A stretch of 64,000 nucleotides of DNA, from NCBI GenBank assembly GCA_945831575.1, contig CAMACX010000013.1:1-64000 (forward strand), in the 5' to 3' direction. Within the stretch, counting starts at the first letter, position 1. Each line of letters begins with the position of its first letter. Shown piece by piece: positions 18,017 through 27,130 of this stretch. Below the pieces are notes generated by a model, which worked only from the letters and a program-made list of their open reading frames with translations, was not told the origin of the DNA and did no database searches. Position numbers and translations under genes: made by a program. This DNA is from an uncultured Mediterranea sp. (GTDB lineage: Bacteria; Bacteroidota; Bacteroidia; Bacteroidales; Bacteroidaceae).

Positions 18017-18022
18017 ACGCTG

Positions 18023-18053
18023 CAAAGGTACGGCTTTCTGTGTTTTCTGCAAA
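18023..18053 (-). promoter_or_regulatory. Promoter of small RNA copy 2
   Basis: On the minus strand: TTTG (18050-18053), 19 bp, TACCTTTG (18023-18030). Confidence 0.7.
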
Positions 18054-18115
18054 TTTTGCAAGAAAAATCGTATGTTTTATAACATGTTTTAGCCAGCTTC
18101 CATCTTCGTTAACGC

Positions 18116-19384
18116 TTATCGCAGGTATTCGTAGCCAAATCGGCAACGCAGGCACTCCTTTTTGTCGCAGTAGTTGAGCTGCAGCTGCACAAGGGCTTGC
18201 GAGTCGGCGGCGTGTTGTGCCGTAAGGCCGGCTGCTTGCCACATGCGGGTCACGTAGTTGGCTTCCGGCTTAAGGGATTCCAGGTACAGGGCGGCGCGGT
18301 CGCAAAGCTGCTCGTTGCCTTTGTGGAGGCCGTAGGCGTAGAGGAAAGGTACTACGGTATTGATGATGATGAGGTTGAGGCTACTCATGCTAAGCTGTTT
18401 GCTGATGCGCGGTGAGGTGGTGGCAAAGCGGTAGTGCTCCTCCCAATAGGGTGAAGGGTTGACGCGAAAAAGCTGTCGCACCTCGTCGAGTGTTGCAGCC
18501 TCCATGGTGCGGGAGAAGAGGGCCTGCTCGCGATGGTAGAGCGAGGCGAGTTGAGCCAGCCGCAGATGGGGAAAGTTACCCGGACGCAGACGCAGCAGGC
18601 GCCACGGAGGACAGGGGGTGGAGTGGGGCAGCTCGAACTTGTGTCTCAGGTAGGCAAACTCTTGTTTCAGCTTCTCGTAGTAGGCATCCGGGTGGTCGAG
18701 CTGCTCCTCCAGCAATCCCGCCGTGCCTAGGAAGAGCGCCTCGACCTGAAAGAGGTTGTCGCGATGCTTATCTACCGCGCGGAAGGGGAGGTGAGAGGCC
18801 CACCACTCAAAGGCATCGCCATTCACGCCGAATCCGAAGTTGCGAGCCAGCGTGATGAAGAAGACATCCTCCCAATGGTTGTCCGTCAGCTTGAGTCGCT
18901 GCCCGATGGCTTGTGTCTTCTGCTCCAGCCGCTCCACCTGCAGGGCGCTGAGCCAGCTATGGATGGTGAGTGCGCTGAGCCGGGGTACCACCCGGTAGCA
19001 AGGTGGAAAGCGGTCGGTCACCAGCAATTCTTTGTAGCGTTCGCTCACCTGGGCGGGGATGGGAAGGAGAAGCTGAGGTACAGGCCTCCCGTTGGCGCAG
19101 CTGACCTCCATATCGGCCTTCTCCACCACGTGAAGGATGACGTTGTTGTAGGCTTCGTCCAGCTGGTGGCCGTGGCGTATCCAGTCAGAGGAGAGGCTGT
19201 GCAGCTCCACGTTGCCCACCCACACGGTATCGCCGATCCGGAGCTTGGCGTTGAAGAAATCGGGTCCTGCATGCGGATTTCTCAATCCGGCATCAATCAC
19301 TTCCACCCTGCGTCCATCGGTTGTCAGGAGCGGTTCAAGGGGGTGAATTTTGTGTTTCCACACGTAATGTAGTAGCTCTTCCAC
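18116..19384 (-). CDS. DUF2851 family protein
   Basis: The 422-residue product starts MEELLHYVWKHKIHPLEPL and has the family segments RVEVIDAGLRNPHAGPDFFNAKL and GNVELHSLSSDW. A C-terminal cysteine cluster (NYCDKKECLRCRFG) could bind a metal or cluster. The E/D/Q pattern near residues 25-65 has the look of a PD-(D/E)XK-type site, which is only a suggestion. DUF2851 proteins occur in Bacteroidetes with unknown function. Divergent from dapB, with overlapping promoters. Confidence 0.88.
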   Translation of the reverse strand: MEELLHYVWKHKIHPLEPLLTTDGRRVEVIDAGLRNPHAGPDFFNAKLRIGDTVWVGNVELHSLSSDWIRHGHQLDEAYNNVILHVVEKADMEVSCANGRPVPQLLLPIPAQVSERYKELLVTDRFPPCYRVVPRLSALTIHSWLSALQVERLEQKTQAIGQRLKLTDNHWEDVFFITLARNFGFGVNGDAFEWWASHLPFRAVDKHRDNLFQVEALFLGTAGLLEEQLDHPDAYYEKLKQEFAYLRHKFELPHSTPCPPWRLLRLRPGNFPHLRLAQLASLYHREQALFSRTMEAATLDEVRQLFRVNPSPYWEEHYRFATTSPRISKQLSMSSLNLIIINTVVPFLYAYGLHKGNEQLCDRAALYLESLKPEANYVTRMWQAAGLTAQHAADSQALVQLQLNYCDKKECLRCRFGYEYLR

Positions 19385-19405
19385 GTTAAGATGACGTTAA
19401 TTTGG

Positions 19406-19435
19406 TTTGCAAATGTAAGAAAAATCTTATCTTTG
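19406..19435 (+). promoter_or_regulatory. dapB promoter, overlapping the DUF2851 -7 box
   Basis: Plus strand: TTTG (19406-19409), 18 bp, TATCTTTG (19428-19435). The DUF2851 gene has TACATTTG on the other strand at 19410-19417, so the two polymerase sites overlap and probably compete. Confidence 0.6.
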
Positions 19436-19490
19436 CGACCTAAATTACTGAATTTTATTGCTTACATAACGAATTTTATTGCATACGACG

Positions 19491-20255
19491 ATGAAAATAG
19501 CTTTAATTGGATATGGCAAGATGGGCCATGAGATAGAGAAGATTGCGCTTCGCCGCGGTCACGAGGTGGTTTGCCGGATTGATGCCGACAACCAGGAGGA
19601 TTTTGAGTCGGAAGCCTTCCGCACGGCGGATGTGGCGATTGAGTTTACCTGTCCCGCTGCGGCTTACGGCAACTGCATCAAGGCGCTGCAAGCCGGTGTG
19701 AAGACCGTGTCGGGCAGTACGGGATGGTTTGCTGACCATCGCGAGGAGATGGAGCAGCTTTGCCGTGAGCAGGGTGCCACGCTCTTCTGGTCGAGCAACT
19801 TCAGCCTGGGTGTAGCCATCTTCTCCGCAGTCAACAACTACCTGGCTACCATCATGAATCAGTTTCCTGACTACGACGTGCAGATGAGCGAGACGCACCA
19901 CGTCCACAAACTGGATGCCCCGAGCGGTACAGCCATTACGCTGGCCGAGGGCATTCTCTCCCATCTGGATCGCAAGAGCAGCTGGGTGATGGGTACCTTG
20001 ACTGCCCCCGACGGTACGGTCAGCGGCAGTACCTCCTGTCAACCCGACCAGCTTCCCGTGAGCAGCATCCGTGAGGGTGAGGTGCCGGGCATCCACACCA
20101 TCCGCTACGAGAGTGAGGCCGACAGCATCACCATTACCCACGATGCCAAGAACCGCAGCGGCTTTGCCCTCGGAGCCGTATTGGCTGCCGAATTTACCGC
20201 CCAACACCAGGGCCTGCTCGGGATGAACGACCTCTTTCCCTTTCTGAAGGCGTAA
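19491..20255 (+). CDS. dapB: 4-hydroxy-tetrahydrodipicolinate reductase
   Basis: DapB makes tetrahydrodipicolinate with NAD(P)H in lysine and diaminopimelate synthesis. The 254-residue product has the N-terminal nucleotide-binding motif IGYGKMGHEI, the family signature ETHHVHKLDAPSGTA and the C-terminal NRSGFALGAV. An ATG four codons earlier (19479) is possible; 19491 (MKIALIG) agrees with homologues. It heads the dapB-lepB-lepB2-wbqC group. Confidence 0.96.
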   Translation: MKIALIGYGKMGHEIEKIALRRGHEVVCRIDADNQEDFESEAFRTADVAIEFTCPAAAYGNCIKALQAGVKTVSGSTGWFADHREEMEQLCREQGATLFWSSNFSLGVAIFSAVNNYLATIMNQFPDYDVQMSETHHVHKLDAPSGTAITLAEGILSHLDRKSSWVMGTLTAPDGTVSGSTSCQPDQLPVSSIREGEVPGIHTIRYESEADSITITHDAKNRSGFALGAVLAAEFTAQHQGLLGMNDLFPFLKA

Positions 20256-20266
20256 AACATAGTTTT

Positions 20267-20430
20267 GCATGTCTCCGACATGCTGTAAGTTTATGAGTTT
20301 ATGAGTTAATAAGTTAATAAGTTAGTTAGTTCATGAGTTAATAGTTTTCTTGTACAAGCTAGCTACTTCGGTTGAAATCTAATAACTTGTTCACTTGTCC
20401 ACTTGTTCACTTGTTCACTCGTCCACATTG
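20267..20430. repeat. Terminator-like hairpin and simple tandem repeats
   Basis: GCATGTC/GACATGC (20267-20273, 20277-20283) forms a hairpin after dapB. Then come TTTATGAG/TTAATAAG repeats (20290-20345) and TTGTTCAC/TTGTCCAC repeats (20388-20428). No gene is present before lepB. Confidence 0.65.
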
Positions 20431-20470
20431 AGCAAGTTTTAACTTGCGAAACTTAAATAATAGAATATAA

Positions 20471-21982
20471 ATGAAAAAACTGACAGAAAACATCCATGCC
20501 GCCTCGCGCGGCCAATGGATCAAGTTTGGGGTGGTCATCCTGCTCTATCTGGCTTTTCTCCTCTGGGTGAAGAGCTGGCTAGGGATTGTGGTGCTTCCGT
20601 TCATATTTGACGCCTACATCTCTCACCTGCTCCCTTGGGGTGCCTGGCGTAGGGCCAAGAACGCTACGGTACGTGGCGTGATGAGCTGGGTGGATGCGTT
20701 GGTGTTTGCCCTTGTGGCCGTCTATTTTGTCAACATCTACATCTTCCAGAACTACCAGATTCCCTCCTCCTCGCTGGAGAAGTCGCTCCTGGTGGGCGAT
20801 TACCTCTTTGTAAGCAAGATGAGCTACGGGCCGCGTGTGCCCCAGACACCCCTCTCGCTCCCCTTGGTGCAGCATACCCTGCCCGGGCTTAACTGCAAGT
20901 CCTACCTGGAGTGGCCCAAATGGGAGTATAAGCGCGTGGCTGGTTTGGGCAAGGTGAAGCGGGGAGACATCGTGGTGTTCAACTTTCCCGCAGGCGATAC
21001 CGTAGCCACCAACTACCAGCAAACTGACTTCTACTCGCTGGCTTACGAGGTGGGGCGTCGCTACTATCCGGGCAAGATGAATCTCGACAGCCTCTCCGTG
21101 GAGAGCCAGCGTACCGTCTATGACCTCTACTATGCCGCAGGGCGCAAGCAGATCATGCAGAATCCTGCCGTCTATGGTGAAGTGGTGACACGCCCTGTAG
21201 ATCGCCGCGAGAACTACGTGAAGCGCTGTGTAGGCCTGCCTGGTGATACACTCCAGATCAGGGAGGGCGTCATCTACATTGATGGAGAGCCGCAGCAGGC
21301 CCCCGTGAATGTGCAGTTTAACTACTTCGTGCAAACTACCGGGCCGGAAATCCCACAGGAGATGTTCCGCGAACTGGGTATCAGCCTCGACGACCAGCTC
21401 CTGATGTCCGTTGACCCCTCTTGGGAGGATGGGCTTATGCAGCTCGGCCTTGACCGTCGCGACCAGCAGGGTCGCCTTACCCCCGTCTATCACCTCCCCT
21501 TGACGCAAGCCATGCACGATGCGCTCAAGGCCAACAAGAAGCTCGTGAGCCGCATCGTGCGCGAGCCAGAGACCTTCGCCGGCTACCTCTATCCACTCAA
21601 CCTCAATACCCATTGGACGCGTGATGATTACGGTCCCATCTGGATTCCCGCCAAGGGGACAACCATTCGTCTGACGGACGAGAATCTTCCCCTTTATGAG
21701 CGTTGCATCGAGGCCTATGAGGGCAATCGCCTGGAGCGCCGTGCAGACGGCATCTACATCAACGGAGTGAAGAGTGACAGTTATACCTTCCAGATGGATT
21801 ACTACTGGATGATGGGTGACAACCGCCACAACTCGGCCGACTCGCGTTATTGGGGCTTTGTGCCCGAGGACCATGTGGTGGGCAAGCCCATTGTGGTATG
21901 GCTCTCGCTTGATAAAGACCGCGACTGGACAGACGGCAAGATTCGCTGGAACCGCATCTTCAAGTGGGTAGACAACATCTAA
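20471..21982 (+). CDS. lepB: Signal peptidase I, long Bacteroidetes form
   Basis: Cleaves signal peptides at the outer face of the inner membrane. The 503-residue product has N-terminal membrane segments (about 20-100), then box B QIPSSSLEKSLLVGD with the serine nucleophile, box C GDIVVFNFPAGD, box D NYVKRCVGLPGD with the lysine general base, and box E MMGDNRHNSADSRYWG. The extra length between boxes D and E is an insertion. All catalytic residues are present, unlike the next gene. Confidence 0.95.
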   Translation: MKKLTENIHAASRGQWIKFGVVILLYLAFLLWVKSWLGIVVLPFIFDAYISHLLPWGAWRRAKNATVRGVMSWVDALVFALVAVYFVNIYIFQNYQIPSSSLEKSLLVGDYLFVSKMSYGPRVPQTPLSLPLVQHTLPGLNCKSYLEWPKWEYKRVAGLGKVKRGDIVVFNFPAGDTVATNYQQTDFYSLAYEVGRRYYPGKMNLDSLSVESQRTVYDLYYAAGRKQIMQNPAVYGEVVTRPVDRRENYVKRCVGLPGDTLQIREGVIYIDGEPQQAPVNVQFNYFVQTTGPEIPQEMFRELGISLDDQLLMSVDPSWEDGLMQLGLDRRDQQGRLTPVYHLPLTQAMHDALKANKKLVSRIVREPETFAGYLYPLNLNTHWTRDDYGPIWIPAKGTTIRLTDENLPLYERCIEAYEGNRLERRADGIYINGVKSDSYTFQMDYYWMMGDNRHNSADSRYWGFVPEDHVVGKPIVVWLSLDKDRDWTDGKIRWNRIFKWVDNI

Positions 21983-22023
21983 TAATATAGTAAAAAAGGA
22001 GAAAAAGAACCGGCAAATGAGGA

Positions 22024-22998
22024 ATGGAATCGTCTATGGCGCAAAATGACTACAGCTTGAAGCGGAAGCTCCTTAGCTGGATAATCTGGAGCGTGGCGGT
22101 AGTGGCCGTAGTGATCCTGCTGCGAGGTTGTGTGGTGACCAGTTGCTACATCCCCTCAAGCGGCATGGAGCACTCGCTGCTGCCTGGCGACCTCCTGCTG
22201 GTAAGTCGCTGGAGCTATGGCTTGCGGATGCCTTTCTCAGGCAATCAGCAAGAGAAGCGCTGGGGTTATGACTTGGGCAGTAGGGGAGACATCGCCCTCT
22301 TCCACCATCCTGCCGAGCCGCCTGAGTGTCCCATCAGTAGCCGGCCACTCTATATCGGTCGTCTGGTCGGCCTTCCTGGTGATACGCTCTTGGTGGATAG
22401 CCTCTTCAACGTACACCAAGCCCGGCTGCTCTCCCCCGACTGCCAGCAGCTCTATGCCTATCCCCCGGTGCGCGAGAAGCAACTGGACACGCTGCTCCGG
22501 CGACTCAACCTCCATCACAACCGCTTGCTGGCTGCTGACACCCTGCGCTACATCCGCAGCTTCAGCCGCTACGAACTCTATCTGCTCCAGCAAGCTACCT
22601 CCGATACTCTCTCGTGGCTCCGTCCCCTGGATGCGCTGGCCGGCGAATCACTCCTTCAGCCGTTGGTGATCCCCTCCAAAGGTTCGCGCATCAAGGTCAC
22701 TCCGTGGAATATCACCCTGCTACGCAACACCCTGATACTCCACGAGCACCGTCGCGCCACCATTGAGCGGGGTACCCTCTGCGTAGAGGGCATCCCCGTA
22801 TCTGCCTGTACCTTTACGCAGGATTACTACTGGGTATGCACGAACAACCCCGTCAACCTGTGTGATTCACGCCTCTTTGGCTTCGTGCCTCACAGCCACT
22901 TGACTGGCCGTGCCACCCACATCTGGTTCAGTCAGCAGCCCGGTCACGGTCTCTTCGGTGGCTATCGCTGGAACCGCATCGGCCTCCAGGTGAATTAG
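22024..22998 (+). CDS. Signal peptidase I homologue lacking both catalytic residues
   Basis: The 324-residue product has one N-terminal membrane segment (about 15-38) and the S26 fold boxes, but box B reads IPSSGMEHSLLPGD with glycine (G47) where the family has serine before methionine, and box D reads YIGRLVGLPGD with glycine (G112) for the lysine. Box E is also changed (NNPVNLCDSRLFG for GDN..NSxDSR). It should not cleave peptides by the known mechanism; it may bind substrates or partner LepB. It starts 41 bp after lepB and is co-directional. Confidence 0.85.
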   Translation: MESSMAQNDYSLKRKLLSWIIWSVAVVAVVILLRGCVVTSCYIPSSGMEHSLLPGDLLLVSRWSYGLRMPFSGNQQEKRWGYDLGSRGDIALFHHPAEPPECPISSRPLYIGRLVGLPGDTLLVDSLFNVHQARLLSPDCQQLYAYPPVREKQLDTLLRRLNLHHNRLLAADTLRYIRSFSRYELYLLQQATSDTLSWLRPLDALAGESLLQPLVIPSKGSRIKVTPWNITLLRNTLILHEHRRATIERGTLCVEGIPVSACTFTQDYYWVCTNNPVNLCDSRLFGFVPHSHLTGRATHIWFSQQPGHGLFGGYRWNRIGLQVN

Positions 22999-22999
22999 T

Positions 23000-23180
23000 T
23001 TTTAGCTACGAGCTACAAGCTACAAGCTACGAGTGATGGCACACAGATGACACAGATTTTGGCAGATGACCACAGATTTATTTTTTTTATCTGCGTAAAT
23101 CTATTCCAATCCGTGTTATCTGCGTGCCATCCCATTCTGTCCAATTAATCACTAATCACTAACCACTCATCACTAATCAC
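23000..23180. repeat. AGCTACAAG repeats, second 95-bp palindrome, and TAATCACTAATCAC repeats
   Basis: 23000-23034 carries AGCTAC(A/G)AG words; 23036-23130 is the second copy of the palindrome seen at 7132-7226, with the same length and arms; 23145-23180 carries tandem CACTAATCA. The three families sit end to end between lepB2 and wbqC. Confidence 0.8.
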
Positions 23181-23187
23181 TCCCTAT

Positions 23188-23838
23188 ATGTCTTCCACCG
23201 TCCTTCTCTCTACAGCTTACCTTGCACCGGTACAGTATTATACGAAGCTCTACGCTTATCCGGAGGTTATGATCGAGCAAATGGATCATTACGTGAAGCA
23301 GACTTACCGCAACCGTTGTGTCATTGCTGCTCCCGATGGGCCGCTCGCCCTCACCATCCCGACCGTGAAACCTGATACGGAGAAATGCCCTCTGCGCGAC
23401 ATCCGCATCAGCGACCACGGCAACTGGCGCCACCTCCATTGGAACGCCCTCTGTTCGGCGTACAACCATACACCCTATTTTGAGTACTACCGCGATGATT
23501 TTGCGCCCTTCTATGAGCAGAAGCGGTACACCTTCCTCGTGGATTACAACGAGGCCCTGATGCATCTGGTATGTAGCTTGATTGACCTCACACCGCAGCT
23601 GAGTCGCACCACGACCTACCAGGTTGTCGCCCCTGCCGGTGTGGATGACTTCCGCGAGCTGATTCACCCTAAGCGTGCAACTTCCGAGGCCGACCCTACC
23701 TTCCGTCCTACCACTTACTATCAGGTCTTTCAGGAGCGCCTCGGCTTCTTGCCCAACCTGAGCATCGTCGATCTGCTCTTCAACATGGGGCCTGAGTCCC
23801 TCCTCGTCCTGAAGCAGTCTGTTGTGAGGAGTCGCTAA
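23188..23838 (+). CDS. WbqC family protein
   Basis: The 216-residue product matches the WbqC-like family: STAYLAPVQYYTKL at the start, YRNRCVIAAPDGPLALTIPT, and NHTPYFEYYRDDFAPFYE. WbqC proteins are often found with polysaccharide genes, but in Bacteroidetes this member commonly sits behind lepB; function is unproven. It is chosen over a long antisense frame because of this family match. Confidence 0.88.
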   Translation: MSSTVLLSTAYLAPVQYYTKLYAYPEVMIEQMDHYVKQTYRNRCVIAAPDGPLALTIPTVKPDTEKCPLRDIRISDHGNWRHLHWNALCSAYNHTPYFEYYRDDFAPFYEQKRYTFLVDYNEALMHLVCSLIDLTPQLSRTTTYQVVAPAGVDDFRELIHPKRATSEADPTFRPTTYYQVFQERLGFLPNLSIVDLLFNMGPESLLVLKQSVVRSR

Positions 23839-23984
23839 TCTTGTAAAAATGATTCGCTTCTGTGTATTGCGTAAGGCTTCCGAATGCGTCTCGAAGGCAT
23901 CTCGGAGGCATCTCGAAGGCTTGCCGAACCCTTTACACCCCGACTTTGTCAGAATAAATCGCTGATTTATATAGTTCTTCACTC

Positions 23985-24015
23985 AAGTTTCGCATGTCCC
24001 CGACATGCGAAACTT
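23985..24015. terminator. Perfect palindrome between convergent wbqC and dacB
   Basis: AAGTTTCGCATGTC (23985-23998) and its exact complement (24002-24015) with a 3-nt loop. The core CATGTC/GACATG is shared with the hairpin after dapB. Shortly before, CTCGAAGGCATCTCGGAGGC repeats fill 23886-23925. Confidence 0.75.
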
Positions 24016-24024
24016 AATTTCTTC

Positions 24025-25620
24025 CTACATGCTTAGGATCATCTGTTCGCAGAGGATGTCCTGCATCCGGCGGGCATCGCGGCCGGAGAGTTGGTTCTGA
24101 TTCATGATGGAGAAGGCAATCCAATGGCCGGAGCGGCCTTGCAGGTAACCCGACAGGGAACTGATGCCCGAGATGGTTCCCGTCTTGGCGTGGACGTTGC
24201 TGTAGGCAGGGGAGCCTTTCTTCATGCGGCCCTTCAGCGTGCCATCTACGCCGGCCACGGGGAGCGCCTTGTAGAGCTTCTGGAATAGCTCTGTGCGGGA
24301 GTAGGCGTGGCGCAGGAAGGCCACGAGCAGCTCGGGCGAGATGGCGTTGTAGTTGGAGAGGCCGCAGCCATCGGCCAGGTTATAGTCTTTGGGGTTGAGG
24401 CCCAGGCGCTTGATGAGTTCGCGCACGGCTTTCAGACCATCTTCGGTGTGGATGTGGCGATGACCTGTGGATTGGGCTCCCAGACGGGTGAGCAGGGCCT
24501 CGGTATTGAGGTTGTCGCTCTCCTTCATCACCTGCTTGACCACATCCTGCATCGCTGTCTCATAGTGGGCCACAAGCCATGTGGTGGCCGTAGAGTCGTC
24601 TGGAAGCGCTCTCCAGGCATAGACGGGCGCTGACAAGGGTGCCCTGGTCAACGTGTCGATGAGGCTCACTCCGCGTGCCTGAAGGCGTTCTACGAAGGTG
24701 TGCATGAAGAGCTCAGCTGACCCGTGGAGGGTGAGGCTGCTGCTTCGCGTGCGATTTACGTTTCCCCTTACCACCAGGTGGTTGCTCTGCTCCATCCAGT
24801 TGCGTTCCACGTGGAAACTCCCGGCCTCGGGTGTGCGGCTCTGTGTCTGGTTATCTACGGTATAGTAGCTGGAGGAGGGGGTGAAGGAGAGTTGTGCCGG
24901 TTCGCCTTTGACGGGCGATGGGGTAGCCTTGACCTGCACCACGCCCTTGCAGAGCATGAGGGGCGATAGCCAGGGCTGATAGTCGTAGGGGATGTCATCC
25001 CAGCACCAACCGTTGCCGTAAGGCAGGGAGTCGCGCAAGCTCACATCGCCATAGATGTTTCCGCAGATTACCTTGTAAGGCTGACGAGCCACTTGCGCCA
25101 CCAGCGAGTCGAGTGCCGCATCGTCAAACTCCGGGTCCATGCCGCCCACCACGTAGAGGTTGCCGTAGAGCGTATCTTGTTGAGCTGTCTGCTGATCAAC
25201 CTGCTGGATACCTTCGGCAGGCGTTACCTCTCGACCTTGCCTGGTGCTCTCGGCCCACACCTCGGTACAGAAGGGCTCGTCGGCCTCCTCGCGGTCGAGG
25301 GCAGCGATGGTGGTGAGCAGCTTCATGTTGCTGGCCGGACGGCCCAGTTTGTCGGCCTGATAGGTGTAGAGCGTACGGCGCTCGTTGAGGTCGTAGGCCA
25401 TGAGGGCCACGTTGGCTCCCTTAGGCAGCAGGACGCGCACCAGCGAGTCAAATCGGGCGGTCAGGAGACTGTCTCTCAGCTCCGATTTTCTCTCTTCGTT
25501 TGTTGCCGAAAGCCGTATCTCAGCCCTTAAGGGGAGTGAGAGGAGTGTTAGAAGCAGGACAACAGGAGCTATGCGATGCGACAGGATGTGTGTGAAACGA
25601 TGCGATTGATTCATGTTCAT
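24025..25620 (-). CDS. dacB: D-alanyl-D-alanine carboxypeptidase/endopeptidase, PBP4 (S13) family
   Basis: Trims peptidoglycan peptides in the periplasm. The 531-residue product has a signal peptide (VVLLLTLLSLPLRA), the penicillin-binding motifs SNMK (S97, K100), SDN in KESDNLNTEALL, and KTG in HAKTGTISGISSLSG, and the long insert between the first two motifs typical of S13. A second ATG two codons in (25614) is equally likely as start. Confidence 0.94.
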   Translation of the reverse strand: MNMNQSHRFTHILSHRIAPVVLLLTLLSLPLRAEIRLSATNEERKSELRDSLLTARFDSLVRVLLPKGANVALMAYDLNERRTLYTYQADKLGRPASNMKLLTTIAALDREEADEPFCTEVWAESTRQGREVTPAEGIQQVDQQTAQQDTLYGNLYVVGGMDPEFDDAALDSLVAQVARQPYKVICGNIYGDVSLRDSLPYGNGWCWDDIPYDYQPWLSPLMLCKGVVQVKATPSPVKGEPAQLSFTPSSSYYTVDNQTQSRTPEAGSFHVERNWMEQSNHLVVRGNVNRTRSSSLTLHGSAELFMHTFVERLQARGVSLIDTLTRAPLSAPVYAWRALPDDSTATTWLVAHYETAMQDVVKQVMKESDNLNTEALLTRLGAQSTGHRHIHTEDGLKAVRELIKRLGLNPKDYNLADGCGLSNYNAISPELLVAFLRHAYSRTELFQKLYKALPVAGVDGTLKGRMKKGSPAYSNVHAKTGTISGISSLSGYLQGRSGHWIAFSIMNQNQLSGRDARRMQDILCEQMILSM

Positions 25621-25691
25621 GCTTTATAAGTATTTATTGTGGTTTATATGACAGATGATTTTGTGATGAAGATGAAGGGGGAATAAATGGA

Positions 25692-25715
25692 GGGGCGGAC
25701 CCTTGTGTCCGCCCC
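25692..25715. terminator. GC-rich hairpin after lpdA
   Basis: GGGGCGGAC (25692-25700) pairs with GTCCGCCCC (25707-25715). It lies 25 bp past the lpdA stop; no strong T run follows, so the terminator role is probable, not certain. Confidence 0.6.
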
Positions 25716-25739
25716 TTCATATGCTAAATATGCTTGTTC

Positions 25740-27089
25740 TTACAGCGCCTCGCGGAAGATTTCGCCTACCGTGGGGTGGGGGATGACGAAGCGTTTCCAC
25801 TCCTCGGTGGTCAGCTTCAGCTCGATGGCCATGCCAGCCAGGGCGATGATTTCCGAGGCAGGTGTACCGAAGACGTGAGCGCCCAGGATGGTGTTGTCGT
25901 CGGCAATCAGCAGCTTGCAGACACCATTCACACCCTCATTCTCAGCCACGAAGCGGCCGCTGTAGGCCATGGGCAGCTTTACGGCACGGTAGCTGATTTC
26001 CTTCTTGCGGAGCGACTCCTCCGTCTCACCCACGCCGGCAATCTCCGGATTGGTATAGACCACGCCGGGGATGGCGCGGTAGCTCATCTTGTCCTCCTTG
26101 CCCAGGATGGTGTGAACGGCTACTTCGCCCTCACGTACAGCCGTGTGAGCCAGCAGCGAGAAGCCCGTCAGGTCGCCACAGACATAGACACCCGGGATGG
26201 AGCTGCGCATTTGCTCATCGACGATGATGCCTCCGCGGGCGTTGCGCTCCAGCGGCAGGTTCTCCAGGCCGTAGCCCTTCATTACAGGGCGACGTCCCAC
26301 GCTCATCAGCAGCTTTTCAGCCACCACCTCGCCAGCTCCTTCGGCTGTCTCGTAATGTACCTTAATCGCTTCATCCTCAGCCGGCTCGATGGCTGTCACC
26401 TTCGTGCTCAGCATGAAGCGGATGCCGCGCTTGGCATATTCGGCACGCAGCAGGCCGGCCATCTCCACATCCATGCCGCCGCCCAATATCTCAGGCAGCA
26501 TCTCGATGACCGTCACCTCCACGCCCAGGCTGCAGAAGAACGAGGCAAACTCCATGCCGATCACGCCGCCACCTACGATGGCCAGGCTCTTGGGTAGCAC
26601 CTTGCTGTCGAGCGCGTCGCGATGAGTCCAGTAGTTGACCGTCTCCAATCCGGGGATGGGGGGAATAAAGGTCTCCGAGCCTGTGCAGAGCAGCAAGTTG
26701 TCGCACTCATACTGCTCCTCGCCGCAGCTCACGTGGTGTGCATCCACAATCTGCGCCTCGCCCTGTACGATGGTCACGCCGGCTTGCGTCAGTTTCCCCT
26801 TGATGCCCAGTACCAGCTTGCGCACCACCTTCTGCTTGCGTGCGATGATTTTGGGCAGGTCAAACGAGGCTTCGCTCACGTTGACCGCATATTTCTGCGC
26901 ATGACGTGCGTTGTCATACGTCTTGGCCGAGTAGAGCAGGGTCTTCGTGGGGATGCACCCCTCGTTGAGGCAGACGCCGCCCAGGCTCTTCTTTTCAAAC
27001 AATACTACACTCAGTCCGGCTTTACCGGCTGTTTCGGCGGCCGTATAGCCCGCAGGGCCTCCGCCGATGATGGCAAGTTGATACTTCAT
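25740..27089 (-). CDS. lpdA: Dihydrolipoyl dehydrogenase
   Basis: FAD enzyme that reoxidises dihydrolipoyl groups with NAD+. The 449-residue product has the FAD motif IIGGGPAGYTAAE, the redox pair C40 and C45 in GGVCLNEGCIPTK, a second dinucleotide motif IVGGGVIGMEFAS, and the C-terminal active-site IPHPTVGE. No 2-oxoacid dehydrogenase or glycine-cleavage gene is adjacent, so the partner complex is unknown. Confidence 0.95.
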   Translation of the reverse strand: MKYQLAIIGGGPAGYTAAETAGKAGLSVVLFEKKSLGGVCLNEGCIPTKTLLYSAKTYDNARHAQKYAVNVSEASFDLPKIIARKQKVVRKLVLGIKGKLTQAGVTIVQGEAQIVDAHHVSCGEEQYECDNLLLCTGSETFIPPIPGLETVNYWTHRDALDSKVLPKSLAIVGGGVIGMEFASFFCSLGVEVTVIEMLPEILGGGMDVEMAGLLRAEYAKRGIRFMLSTKVTAIEPAEDEAIKVHYETAEGAGEVVAEKLLMSVGRRPVMKGYGLENLPLERNARGGIIVDEQMRSSIPGVYVCGDLTGFSLLAHTAVREGEVAVHTILGKEDKMSYRAIPGVVYTNPEIAGVGETEESLRKKEISYRAVKLPMAYSGRFVAENEGVNGVCKLLIADDNTILGAHVFGTPASEIIALAGMAIELKLTTEEWKRFVIPHPTVGEIFREAL

Positions 27090-27130
27090 AATAAAAAGAA
27101 TTAAGATGATATGGTCTGTTTCATTCGTTT

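Noticed and set aside
20579..21874. 431-codon frame antisense to lepB
   Set aside because: Shadow of the GC-rich lepB gene, whose catalytic boxes are intact.
23173..23982. Long minus-strand frame opposite wbqC
   Set aside because: The plus strand encodes a clear WbqC family protein; the antisense product has no recognisable features.
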